Below, one piece after another: positions 33,056 to 41,473 of a DNA stretch of 64,000 bases. This DNA comes from Streptomyces tauricus. GTDB lineage: Bacteria; Actinomycetota; Actinomycetes; Streptomycetales; Streptomycetaceae. The notes under the pieces were generated by a model that did no database searches, was not told where the DNA came from, and saw nothing but the letters and a program-made list of their open reading frames with translations. The stretch lies in contig NZ_BMVY01000001.1 of assembly GCF_014650955.1 (NCBI RefSeq), positions 496,001 through 560,000 of the forward strand, written 5' to 3'. Made by a program: the position numbers and the translations under genes. Position 1 is the first letter of the stretch; each line of letters begins with the position of its first letter.

Positions 33056-33724
33056 TCATGGCGTACGAGGGTCGATGAGGCGGTTTTCGTAGGCGAAGAT
33101 CACGGCCTGGATCCGGTCGCGGAGTTCGAGCTTCTGCAGGATGCGGCCCAGGTGGGACTTCACGGTCGCTTCCGCGAGGTGCAGGGTGGCCGCGATCTCG
33201 GTGTTGGACAGGCCGCGGCCCACCTGGACGAGCACCTCGCGCTCGCGGGCGCTGAGCCGGTTCAGCCGCTCGTCGCGGTCGATGTTGCCGCCGTCAGGGA
33301 TGTGCGGGCGGAAGTTCTCCAGCAGGCGGCGGGTGATCCGCGGGGAGACCACCGCGTCGCCCGCCGCCACGCTGCGTATCGCGTGGAGCAGTTCCTCGGG
33401 CCTGGTGTTCTTCAGCAGGAAGCCCGAGGCTCCGGCGCGGAGTGCGGTGAAGGCGTATTCGTCGAGGTCGAAGGTGGTGAGGATCAGTACTCTGCTGCGC
33501 GGGGAGATCCGGACGACCTGCCGGGTTGCCTCGATCCCGTCGGTCCCGGGCATCCGGACGTCCATGAGGACGACGTCGGGGCGCAGGTCCCGGGCGAGGC
33601 GTACGGCCTGGACGCCGTCCGCGGCTTCGCCGACCGGTGCCATGTCGGGCTGGGTCTCCAGGACCGTACTGAAGGCCATGCGGAGCAGCGCTTCGTCGTC
33701 GGCGATCAGGATGCGGATCGTCAT
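33056..33724 (-). CDS. NarL-family response regulator
   Basis: The 222-residue protein has an N-terminal receiver domain (acidic DDE near residues 9-11, phospho-acceptor Asp in DVVLMDVRMPG, Lys in FLLKNTRPEEL) and a C-terminal LuxR-type HTH (LSAREREVLVQVGRGLSNTE, LHLAEATVKSHLGRIL). Its ATG overlaps the stop of the kinase gene by 4 bp, so both proteins are made together. It is the last gene of the two-component operon and converges on the phosphotransferase gene. The target genes are unknown; the divergent hydrolase at 35407 is one candidate. Confidence 0.95.
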   Translation of the reverse strand: MTIRILIADDEALLRMAFSTVLETQPDMAPVGEAADGVQAVRLARDLRPDVVLMDVRMPGTDGIEATRQVVRISPRSRVLILTTFDLDEYAFTALRAGASGFLLKNTRPEELLHAIRSVAAGDAVVSPRITRRLLENFRPHIPDGGNIDRDERLNRLSAREREVLVQVGRGLSNTEIAATLHLAEATVKSHLGRILQKLELRDRIQAVIFAYENRLIDPRTP

Positions 33725-35010
33725 GCGGACGCCGCTCCCCTGCTGGCGAGGTCGAGCCGGGTGTGGACTCCCCAGCCGCCGCCCGGGAGCGGTCCGGACC
33801 GCAACGTCCCCCCGTAGACGGCCGCGCGCTCACGCATACCGGGGATGCCGTGGCCGGATGGGACGGCGCCGGGCTGTGGCGGGGTGGGGCCGTTGTCGGT
33901 GACGTCCACTGTGACGGTCTCGGCCGAGCACCGTATCCGGACGTCCGCGTGTGTGCCGGTGGGTGTGTGCTTGAGGGTGTTGGTCAAGGCTTCCTGTACG
34001 AGGCGGTAGACGGTCAGTTGTGCGGTGGCGGGTATGTGGGTGTGGCCGCCCCGGACCTCGACGCGGGTCGGCAGTCCGGCGGCGCACATCTGGTCGGCGA
34101 GGGCCTCCAGTTGTGCGATGCCGGGCAACGGGTGGCGCTCCGCGTCGGGTTCGTCGGTCCGCAGGATGTCCAGGGAGCGCCGCATGTCGGTCAGGGCCTG
34201 CCGGCCCGTCTCGGAGATCTGGAGCATCGCGGTGGTGGCCTTGTCGGGCGATCGGTGCTGCGCGTAGACGGCGGCGTCGGTGAGCGCGACCATGACGGAC
34301 AGGTTGTGGGTGACGATGTCGTGCATCTCCCGGGTGATACGGGTCCTTTCCTCAGCGACCGCCAGTCGTGCCTGCTGGTCATGCTCCTGCTCCAGGCGTG
34401 CGGCACGTTCCTCCACGGCCGCGAGGTAGGCGCGCGTGGTCCGTGCGTTCGCCCCCAGGACGGCGGCGGCGACGACCATCGCGGTCACCGCGACGAAGGG
34501 GGTCACGAAGGCGCCTGCCGTCGCCCAGCGCAGGCAGGCCAGCAGGGCCCCGCCCTCCACGACGGCACCGGCGACAAGCGTGCCGCGCCGGCCTGAGTTC
34601 GCGGCCACTGTGTAGAGAGCCACCAACAAGGCTATGTCCGCGGGCAGTTGGACGTCCATCAGCCACTGGACGAAGGCCGCGGCTGATACGGCGCCGAACA
34701 CCGTGAGCGGGGCCCGGCGTCGCCACACCAGGGGCAGCGCGAGGGCTGCGGTGAGGGCCATCGCCACCGGGAGTTCTTGTGGCGTGCGCGTGGTGAGGAT
34801 GTTGAGCAGGAGCAGCGCCGGCAACAGCGAGTCCCACACCATGGGCGGCAGCCGGGAGCCCCAGCGGTGGACGGCTCTCAGCGGTCGCGCCGCTCGTGCG
34901 GAGGCCTGGTCGGTGTACCTCGTCGGTCGTACGGCTGTCCTAGCCCGAGGCACCCGTTCCTGGTGGCGCTCCGGGTGGGTACTGCTGACTTCCGCGGCCG
35001 CCTCGGTCAT
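33721..35010 (-). CDS. Sensor histidine kinase (HisKA_3 type)
   Basis: The protein has about 429 residues from ATG 35010 (GTG 35013 is adjacent). Roughly six membrane helices in the first 210 residues (SLLPALLLLNILTT, VAMALTAALALPLVW, DIALLVALYTVAA, FVTPFVAVTAMVVAA) lead into a coiled segment. The phospho-acceptor His is in REMHDIVTHNLSVM, and the HATPase ends in GHGIPGMRERAAVYGG. There is no large extracellular sensor, so it probably senses within the membrane. The gene is preceded at 28 bp by a 26-bp perfect palindrome and then by 20-bp repeats. Confidence 0.93.
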   Translation of the reverse strand: MTEAAAEVSSTHPERHQERVPRARTAVRPTRYTDQASARAARPLRAVHRWGSRLPPMVWDSLLPALLLLNILTTRTPQELPVAMALTAALALPLVWRRRAPLTVFGAVSAAAFVQWLMDVQLPADIALLVALYTVAANSGRRGTLVAGAVVEGGALLACLRWATAGAFVTPFVAVTAMVVAAAVLGANARTTRAYLAAVEERAARLEQEHDQQARLAVAEERTRITREMHDIVTHNLSVMVALTDAAVYAQHRSPDKATTAMLQISETGRQALTDMRRSLDILRTDEPDAERHPLPGIAQLEALADQMCAAGLPTRVEVRGGHTHIPATAQLTVYRLVQEALTNTLKHTPTGTHADVRIRCSAETVTVDVTDNGPTPPQPGAVPSGHGIPGMRERAAVYGGTLRSGPLPGGGWGVHTRLDLASRGAASA

Positions 35011-35037
35011 CACACGTCCTGTCGATTCAGCGTCATA

Positions 35038-35063
35038 GTGGCAGCCCCGGCCGGGGCTGCCAC
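35038..35063. promoter_or_regulatory. 26-bp perfect palindrome just upstream of the kinase gene
   Basis: Bases 35038-35063 equal their own reverse complement; the left half is gtggcagccccgg. There is no loop, so a dimeric protein site is more likely than an RNA hairpin. It starts 28 bp before the kinase start codon and could serve autoregulation. Confidence 0.65.
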
Positions 35064-35076
35064 CTGCCATCGCGTA

Positions 35077-35155
35077 CAGCTGGGACCAGGTCGGCGCAGC
35101 TGGAACCGGGTCGGCACGCTGAACGCGGGTCGGCGCATTTGGAGCCGCGTCGCTC
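35077..35155. repeat. Four imperfect 20-bp tandem repeats upstream of the kinase gene
   Basis: Copies begin at about 35077, 35097, 35117 and 35136, and share a core like ctggaaccgggtcggc. A 20-bp period is close to two helical turns, so a protein bound to each copy would lie on one face. They sit in the 396-bp gap (35011-35406) between the divergent kinase and hydrolase genes, which holds no other supported gene. Confidence 0.7.
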
Positions 35156-35406
35156 ACGGGGCGGCGCGTAGGAGTCGCGCTGTCCGCACGTACCGCGGTC
35201 CTGTCACGGTAGGCCGCGATCCAGCGGTGCGCATGAGCCCACCGTCTGAAGGAATCGCGCGGAAGTACGACCGCAGGAGGAGCCCGGCTACCTCCCACGG
35301 TCGCAAAGCCGTTCACACAGGCGTGTCTCGGATTGCGACTTCGGGTGTACACGATGGCGATCCGGGGCCGATGTGGCAGCGCGTGCCCCGCGCCGAGGAT
35401 GGCCGG

Positions 35407-36861
35407 GTGACCGAGATCATCATGGGACTGCAGATGTCCCTACTGGAAGTCCTTGCCCTGCTGAGTGCCGTCGCGCTGGTGGTGGCACGCTGGCTCCCGC
35501 CGACCGTCCGCCCACGCGTCACGATCGCGGCGGGCGCGGTGTTCGTGCTGTCCGCGGTCGTGCTGAGCGTGATGGGGATCCGCTGGCAGCTGCTGCCGGT
35601 ACTGGCGGGTGCCGGCCTCGCGTTGCCGTTCGCCGTCGCGCCTCTGCTGCGACGACGTACCGGCCGCCCGTCGTGGCGGGCCCACCGGTGGCTGGCGCTG
35701 CCGGGATCGGTGGCCTGCGTCGGCCTGATCGCCACGGGACCGGTGGCGGCCTGGGCCTTTCCCGTACCGGTGTTTCCCGAGCCGTCGGGCCATTTCGCGG
35801 TCGGCACCCGCGTGATGCAGTGGACCGACGCGAAGCGCCCCGAGACCGCAACCGCCGACCCGCACGACCGGCGCACCGTCGTGGTCCAGCTCTGGTACCC
35901 CGCGCGGAAGAGCCCCGCGGGCGCGCAACGGGCTCAGTACCTCGGCCGCACGGAGCACGAGGCGCGCACCGTTTCCGACGCCCTCGCCCGCGGGGCCGGC
36001 CTGCCCGGCTTCCTGATCGACGGCGTCCCGCGTGCCCACAGCCATGCGGTCTTCAACGCGTCCGTGGCCGACGGGGGCGGACGCTTCCCGGTCGTACTGT
36101 TCTCTCCCGGATCGGGCGGGGTGCGCACCCAGAACACCGCCTGGGCGGAGGAACTGGCCAGCCACGGCTATCTGGTCGCCGCCCTCGACCACCCGTACGA
36201 CTCCGCCGTCGTCGTCCTCACCGACGGCCGAACGATTCGCACCACACTCACCTCCACCGGTGACCGGGACAAGGACGCCGCGTCGGCCGCCGACGCGACG
36301 GCTGTTCGGGCCGCCGACCTCGGGTTCGTCCTCACTCAGCTGGGCCGTCTGGACAGAGGTGAGATCGCGGGGCCGTTGACGGGACGCCTGGACACCGGCC
36401 GGGTCGCGGCGACCGGCCACTCCATGGGGGGAGCCGCCGCACTGCAGGCGGCCCGGCAGGACCGCCGGTTCGACGCCGTCATCGATCTGGACGGCTACCC
36501 GCACGGCCCCCTCTCTCCCACCCTCCGCCGGCCGACGCTCGCCCTCACCCAGACCATCACCCCGGAAACCGACCGGCGTTACATCCCCCGTCTCACCAAG
36601 GTCCTCAAGCTCAACACCGCGACCAGCTACCGGCTCACGATCCCCGACACCGCACACCTCACGTTCATGGACGGCCCCCTCTACCTGCCACCGGTGCCCT
36701 CGATAGTCGGCACTTTGGGCCGCACCGAGAGCCCCCGCGTCGTCGCCGCAACCACGCTCGCCTTCTTGGATACGACCCTGCGTCACAAACCGGCTGACTT
36801 GGCCGACGTTCTGTCGGCTTACGGAGACCTCAGCGTCTACGGCCCGGGCGACGACCGCTGA
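35407..36861 (+). CDS. Membrane-anchored alpha/beta hydrolase (PAF-acetylhydrolase/dienelactone-hydrolase-like)
   Basis: The protein has about 484 residues from GTG 35407 (ATG 35422 is an alternative). The first 110 residues form about four membrane helices (LEVLALLSAVALVVARWL, VTIAAGAVFVLSAVVLSV, LLPVLAGAGLALPFAV, LPGSVACVGLIATG). An extracytoplasmic hydrolase domain follows: VVVQLWYPAR, oxyanion region FPVVLFSPGSGGVRT, nucleophile GHSMGG, and His near the end in PDTAHLTFMD. This matches the PAF-acetylhydrolase group, which hydrolyses short acyl esters of phospholipids. It is divergent from the two-component operon. Confidence 0.88.
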   Translation: MTEIIMGLQMSLLEVLALLSAVALVVARWLPPTVRPRVTIAAGAVFVLSAVVLSVMGIRWQLLPVLAGAGLALPFAVAPLLRRRTGRPSWRAHRWLALPGSVACVGLIATGPVAAWAFPVPVFPEPSGHFAVGTRVMQWTDAKRPETATADPHDRRTVVVQLWYPARKSPAGAQRAQYLGRTEHEARTVSDALARGAGLPGFLIDGVPRAHSHAVFNASVADGGGRFPVVLFSPGSGGVRTQNTAWAEELASHGYLVAALDHPYDSAVVVLTDGRTIRTTLTSTGDRDKDAASAADATAVRAADLGFVLTQLGRLDRGEIAGPLTGRLDTGRVAATGHSMGGAAALQAARQDRRFDAVIDLDGYPHGPLSPTLRRPTLALTQTITPETDRRYIPRLTKVLKLNTATSYRLTIPDTAHLTFMDGPLYLPPVPSIVGTLGRTESPRVVAATTLAFLDTTLRHKPADLADVLSAYGDLSVYGPGDDR

Positions 36862-37020
36862 CCAACTGCGCGACGCAGGTCCGGGCACGGCCGTTCTTCC
36901 AGCTCGGCCCTGCTACCGCTGATCCTTGGGTTACCGCCGGTCGGTTCGCCCAGGGGTCGGCCACTCCCGTGATGTCAGTGCCAACTCATAGGGTGCGGTG
37001 GTGTCCAACGAGGAGGTTCT

Positions 37021-37611
37021 ATGGGCTTTTCCGGCCATCTGGTCTTTGCGCGCAGCGAACGCCGCTTGCTGGAAGCGCCTTTGCTCGCCAGCGCCGGCCC
37101 GGGGCTGAGGGGCGAGGCGCACGAGTGGCCGTCGCGTCCGGGTGGCTGGCAGACCCTGCAGTTGGAACACGGCATCTGGGAGGACGATTACCTCCCCGCC
37201 TTGGTCGAACGGACTGGTGCGGCGGCTTGCGTCGCCGATGTCTCCGACAGCAGCGTCGCCCTCGTGACCGGCCTGGACACCAGCGGGCGGCGTTGGCAGG
37301 CATGGCTGAACCTCGACAACGCTGCGGCCCTCCTCGTCGAGGAGCCTGAGGACGTGGACGACGTGAGCCTGTGGGTGACCACCCCGGAGTTCGACGAGGC
37401 CCTCAGACGTAAGCGCGCGGAACTCGACGCGGAGGTGCCGGCCGACGCCGAAGGTGCTCTCGTATGGGCTTCAGCCGCTGGTGTCCGGGCCACAGCGCAG
37501 CAGGCGCGGATCGAGGAGCTGCTGCGTGCACAGGAGACCTTCGTGGAGGAGCTGTTCGACGCCCTGCTGGACCAACTGGGCTTCCCTGAAGCAGCTGACG
37601 CCAACAGATGA
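37021..37611 (+). CDS. Hypothetical protein
   Basis: This is a 196-residue protein with a strong RBS (gaggaggttct) directly before its ATG. The N-terminal half is beta-rich with several Trp (SGHLVFARSERRLLEAPLL, WQTLQLEHGIWEDDYLP), the middle contains VALVTGLDTSGRRWQAWLN, and the C-terminus is a long helix (ARIEELLRAQETFVEELFD). There is no signal peptide or membrane helix. I do not recognise the family; the pattern recalls actinobacterial proteins of unknown function that act on or beside toxins. It is monocistronic. Confidence 0.75.
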   Translation: MGFSGHLVFARSERRLLEAPLLASAGPGLRGEAHEWPSRPGGWQTLQLEHGIWEDDYLPALVERTGAAACVADVSDSSVALVTGLDTSGRRWQAWLNLDNAAALLVEEPEDVDDVSLWVTTPEFDEALRRKRAELDAEVPADAEGALVWASAAGVRATAQQARIEELLRAQETFVEELFDALLDQLGFPEAADANR

Positions 37612-37830
37612 CTCAACGATCGACCCGGCGATCGATGCGGCGGACGTCGAGGCTGGGCGAAGTGCGTCGATCACGTGATCGAGAACTGTCACCGTCCCCC
37701 TCACGACGGCAAGGGGCGCCCGGTGATCACAGGACAGCCCGTTCCCCGTATCCCGTCATGAACGGGGAACGGGGAACGGACAATGAACGGGCTCAGCCCC
37801 CGTAACGGGATCGCCGAAGTCGGCCAGGCC

Positions 37831-39099
37831 TCAGGTGGGTTCCGGGCGGAGGATGACCGGGAGGGCGGCGACGCCGTTCACCGCTGTGGAGATCACGGGG
37901 ACCAGTTCCGACTCGGGCACGGCCAGGCGCATGGTGGGGAAGCGGGTGAAGAGCTGGGAGAGCCCGATCGCGCTCTCCAGGCGGGCCAGGGGCGCGCCGA
38001 GGCAGTAGTGCGGGCCCGCGCCGAAGGCGAGCTGGCGGTCGTAGTGGCGGGAGTCGCGGATGTCGAACCGCGCCGGGACCGTTCCGCGCTGTTCGCGGTT
38101 GGCGGCGGCCAGCCCGACGACGATCGGCTCGCCGCGGCGCACGGTCACCCCGTGCAGATCGGTGTCCCGCACCGCGTACCGCATGAACAGGTTGCGCAGC
38201 GGGGCGTTCCAGTGCAGGCCCGCCTCCACGGCGGCCGGCCAGTCCAGTTCGCCGTCGAGGAGCGCGGTGAGCTGGTCGGGATGGGTGAGCAGGGCGTGGA
38301 CGGTGCTGGTCAGCGAGTTGACCGTGGTCTCGTGCCCGGCGAGCAGGATGATCTCCAGGGTGTCGATCAGTTCCTTCTCCGTCAGCCTGCCGGCCTCGTC
38401 GTCCAACGCCTCGATCAGCGCGCTGGTCAGATCGCCGAGCGGGGCCGCGCGCCGGTCGGCGACCAGCCGTGCCAGCACCTCGCGCTGCCCGACCGCGGCC
38501 TCCTGCCGTTCGGCGCCGCTCACCTCGACGCTCAGCATCGTCTGGAAGTGGCCGCGTAATCGGTGCTGCTGATCGGGTTCGGTGAGGCCGAACAGCTCGC
38601 AGATGATCAGCAGCGGGAGCGGATAGGCGAAACTCTCCTTGAGATCGGTCACCGCCCCGGGCCCCCCGGACTTCAGCCCGGACTCCAGACCGTCCAGCAA
38701 CTCCCCGCTGATCTCACGGATCCGGGGCGCGAACGCCTCGATACGCCGCGGAGTGAAGGCGTAACTCACCAGGCGGCGGAGCCTGCGGTGGTCGGCCCCG
38801 TCCGCGTTCAGCATCGACTCCCCGACGATCAGGTTGAGGAGCGGCCATCCGGCGGGTATCTCTCCGCGCGTGTACGCACCCCAGTGCCGCGGATCGCTGG
38901 AGAGGTCGGGGTGCGCGTCCAGTATCGTCTGGGCCGCCGCGGCCGACATGGCCGCCCAGGCACGGACGTCGTCCGGCAGTGCCACCGGTACCACGGGGCC
39001 GAACCGCAGCCACTCGGCTGCTTCCTCGTGGGTCCCGCGGTTCGGATCGAGGTAGGACACGGGCTGGTCGAGCGACAGCTTCGAATGGTCGATGCGCAT
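37831..39099 (-). CDS. Cytochrome P450
   Basis: The 422-residue P450 has an I-helix oxygen-binding motif AGHETT, a conserved Arg in the perf region, and a haem loop FGAGPHYCLGAPLAR carrying the Cys ligand. It has the size of soluble bacterial class I enzymes, which need ferredoxin; no ferredoxin gene is adjacent. The start ATG at 39099 has a GGAG 7 bp upstream; a GTG at 39123 is in frame. The substrate is unknown, and no biosynthetic genes adjoin it. The upstream gap has phased direct repeats (39251-39276, 39357-39389) that may bind a regulator. Confidence 0.95.
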   Translation of the reverse strand: MRIDHSKLSLDQPVSYLDPNRGTHEEAAEWLRFGPVVPVALPDDVRAWAAMSAAAAQTILDAHPDLSSDPRHWGAYTRGEIPAGWPLLNLIVGESMLNADGADHRRLRRLVSYAFTPRRIEAFAPRIREISGELLDGLESGLKSGGPGAVTDLKESFAYPLPLLIICELFGLTEPDQQHRLRGHFQTMLSVEVSGAERQEAAVGQREVLARLVADRRAAPLGDLTSALIEALDDEAGRLTEKELIDTLEIILLAGHETTVNSLTSTVHALLTHPDQLTALLDGELDWPAAVEAGLHWNAPLRNLFMRYAVRDTDLHGVTVRRGEPIVVGLAAANREQRGTVPARFDIRDSRHYDRQLAFGAGPHYCLGAPLARLESAIGLSQLFTRFPTMRLAVPESELVPVISTAVNGVAALPVILRPEPT

Positions 39100-39431
39100 G
39101 GACAGCTCCAACTGCACGTGGGATACGTTGCCTTGCGTCCGCTTACCGTGTGCGGCCGTACCGCGAAGGAAGCTGTACCGAGTCCGGGCCGACCGCCCGA
39201 CAGGGCCGGAACCGTCGCCGGGCGCGAACCCCGGAGCCGACCCCACCACTGTCATCCGATGTCATCCATCGTCATCGTAACGACCCGGCTCTGCGTATAC
39301 GTACGAAGCGGACGAAGCCCTGCCCGACGGACTCAAGTCGTCCGGTTCAACTGGTACGTTGACCGGTTTCCCCGATGCGTTGACCGGTTCGACCGGCAGC
39401 GAGCCGCGAACCGCCTCTCCCACCGGCGCTC
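39100..39431. other. 332-bp gap upstream of the P450 gene with phased repeats
   Basis: There is no supported gene here. The gap holds three GTCATC copies at exact 10-bp steps (39251, 39261, 39271), a CGTATACG palindrome (39294-39301), and a 12-bp direct repeat cgttgaccggtt at 39357 and 39378 (21-bp step). Confidence 0.65.
39251..39276. promoter_or_regulatory. Three GTCATC repeats at 10-bp spacing (candidate operator)
   Basis: The repeats fall on one face of the helix, about 150 bp upstream of the P450 start codon. The DNA-binding regulator is unknown; the adjacent NarL-type regulator is one candidate. Confidence 0.4.
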
Positions 39432-40103
39432 CTATCCCCGAGGCGGCGTCACCAGCCCCGACTCGTAGGCCATGATGACCAGTTGCACGCGGTCCCGCGC
39501 GTCCAGCTTCGTCAGGAGTCTGCCGACATGGGCCTTGGCCGTGGCCATGCTGATGTGCAGCCGCGCGGCGATCTCCGCGTTGGAGAGTCCACCGCCGACC
39601 AGGGTGAGTACCTCTCGTTCGCGGGCGGTGATGCCCTCCACCACCGGCCGATGGGGCGACGGTACGGCGGCAGGGCGGGCCGCGAACTCCGCGATCAGCC
39701 GGCGCGTCACGCTCGGCGCGATGAGGGCGTCGCCCGCGGCGACGATTTCGATCGCGGTGAGGATCTGGTCCATGTCCATGTCCATGTCCTTGACGAGGAA
39801 GCCGCTCGCCCCGGCCCGGAGCGCGCCGTAGACGTACTCGTCGTCGTCGAACGTGGTGAGGATGAGGACCTTGGGCGGGGTGCCGGGGCTCGCGGAGATC
39901 CGCCGGGTGGCCTCGATACCGTCCATGCCGGGCATCCGGATGTCCATCATCACCACGTCCGGCGCCAGTCGTTCGGCGAGCCGTACCGCCTCCTCGCCGT
40001 TCGAGGCCTCGCCCGCCACCTCCAGCTGGGGGTGGTCGGCGATCAGCACCCGCAGCCCGTGGCGGACCAGCGGCTGGTCGTCGGTGAGGAGCACCCGGGT
40101 CAT
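39432..40103 (-). CDS. NarL-family response regulator
   Basis: The 223-residue protein has a receiver domain (Asp in DVVMMDIRMPG, Lys in FLVKDMD) and a C-terminal LuxR-type HTH (ITAREREVLTLVGGGLSNAE, LHISMATAKAHVGRLL). In the helix after the conserved Lys the sequence reads DMDMDMDQ, encoded by a short atggac/catgtc 6-bp repeat (39770-39788), whose copy number could vary. It overlaps its kinase gene by 4 bp. The partner ABC exporter genes at 41474 are the likely targets, as in antibiotic-responsive systems. Confidence 0.95.
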   Translation of the reverse strand: MTRVLLTDDQPLVRHGLRVLIADHPQLEVAGEASNGEEAVRLAERLAPDVVMMDIRMPGMDGIEATRRISASPGTPPKVLILTTFDDDEYVYGALRAGASGFLVKDMDMDMDQILTAIEIVAAGDALIAPSVTRRLIAEFAARPAAVPSPHRPVVEGITAREREVLTLVGGGLSNAEIAARLHISMATAKAHVGRLLTKLDARDRVQLVIMAYESGLVTPPRG

Positions 40104-41341
40104 CCGACAGCCGCCGACACCGGGAGCCGCGCCGCCACGCGGAAGCCGCCTTCGGCGCGCGGCCCGGCCGTGAACTCGCCGTGCAGCAGCGCCGCCCGTT
40201 CCCGCATGCCCGTCAGCCCGTAGCCCGCCGCGCCGGGCAGGGTGGACATGCCGCGGCCCTCATCGGTGATCTCGACGGACAGGTCGTCCTCCCGGCGGTC
40301 GACGGTCACCCGGCAGGTGTCGGCGCCCGAGTGGCGGACGGCGTTGGTGATCGCCTCCTGGATGATGCGGTACGCGGACAGCTCGATCTCCGCAGGCAGC
40401 GGCCGCCCTTCGCCGTGCGCCTTGCCCCGCCATTTCATGTCCACCCGTACGCCCGCGTCCCGGGTCCGCTCCACCAGCTCGTCGAGATCGGCGAGGACCG
40501 GTGCCGGGCCGAGCGGCGCACCGGCCTCCGGGTCCGCCTGCCGCAGCGCGCCGAGCATCCGGCGCAGGCCCGCCAGGGTGTCGCGGCTGGTGTCCTCGAT
40601 GGCACCGAGGGCGTTGCGGGCCTCCGACGGCTGCGTGTCGATGACGCGTCGGCCCACCCCGGCCTGGATGGCGATGACACCGATGCTGTGCGCCACCATG
40701 TCGTGCAACTCCCGTGCGATGCGCAGCCGTTCCGTGGTGACGGCCTGCTCAGCGGCCCGGGCCCGCAGGCCGGCGGTGTGCCGGCGGCGTTCCCGGATCG
40801 AGTAGCCGGCCGTCGAGGCGGTGACCATCGTCAACGCGAGGAAAACCGAGGCCGCGAGGAACGACGAGGAGCCGTCCCGGTAGTAACTGGCGCCCCCGAT
40901 CTGCACGCCGAGGGCCACGAGTGCGGCGACGGCCGACATCAGCCGCGACTTGGTGGCGGCGATCCGTCCGACGGTGAGATCGGTGAGTACCGCCTGCAGA
41001 TACGCGATCTGCCACGCCTGTGTCCCCGAGGGCGCGACGCCGCCCATCACGTCCTGCCCCACGTCGTGCCCCACTTCCTGCCCCGCGGCCATCGCCGAGT
41101 CCGTGCTCACGGTGGCCGCGAAGGAGGCGCCGAGCAGCAGTACCAGGGCGGGCAGCGGCCGACGCAGTATCAGGGGCAGCAGCAGTACGCCGGGCAGGGC
41201 GACCAGCAGCAGGCGCATCCCGGTCAGATCGCGGCCCGTGTTCAGCACGACGACGTGCAGCACGATGACGTACGCGATGCCTGAACACCAGGCCAGGGTC
41301 TCGGTGAGCAGCGACCGCGGAGGATTCAGCGGGGCTTTCAT
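40100..41341 (-). CDS. Sensor histidine kinase (HisKA_3 type)
   Basis: The protein has 413 residues. About five membrane helices lie in the first 180 residues (AYVIVLHVVVLNTG, LLVALPGVLLLPLI, LVLLLGASFAATVS, FLAASVFLALTMVTAS). A longer loop contains an EVGHDVGQDVMGG segment. The His is in RELHDMVAHSIGVIAIQA, and the ATPase ends in GYGLTGMRERAALLHG. It is translationally coupled to its response regulator and divergent, over about 130 bp, from a two-gene ABC exporter. Such layouts often sense cell-envelope antibiotics. Confidence 0.94.
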   Translation of the reverse strand: MKAPLNPPRSLLTETLAWCSGIAYVIVLHVVVLNTGRDLTGMRLLLVALPGVLLLPLILRRPLPALVLLLGASFAATVSTDSAMAAGQEVGHDVGQDVMGGVAPSGTQAWQIAYLQAVLTDLTVGRIAATKSRLMSAVAALVALGVQIGGASYYRDGSSSFLAASVFLALTMVTASTAGYSIRERRRHTAGLRARAAEQAVTTERLRIARELHDMVAHSIGVIAIQAGVGRRVIDTQPSEARNALGAIEDTSRDTLAGLRRMLGALRQADPEAGAPLGPAPVLADLDELVERTRDAGVRVDMKWRGKAHGEGRPLPAEIELSAYRIIQEAITNAVRHSGADTCRVTVDRREDDLSVEITDEGRGMSTLPGAAGYGLTGMRERAALLHGEFTAGPRAEGGFRVAARLPVSAAVG

Positions 41342-41473
41342 GCGCAGATCATAGGTGTGCCGCCCGCACCCGGGAATCGGCCCACGGGCCTACTCCTCGG
41401 GGCTACTTGGGATGACCCGATTGTGGCCGGTGGCCAGATGCCCGGGCGGGGCCCGCCCCGGCAGCGTGGACGT

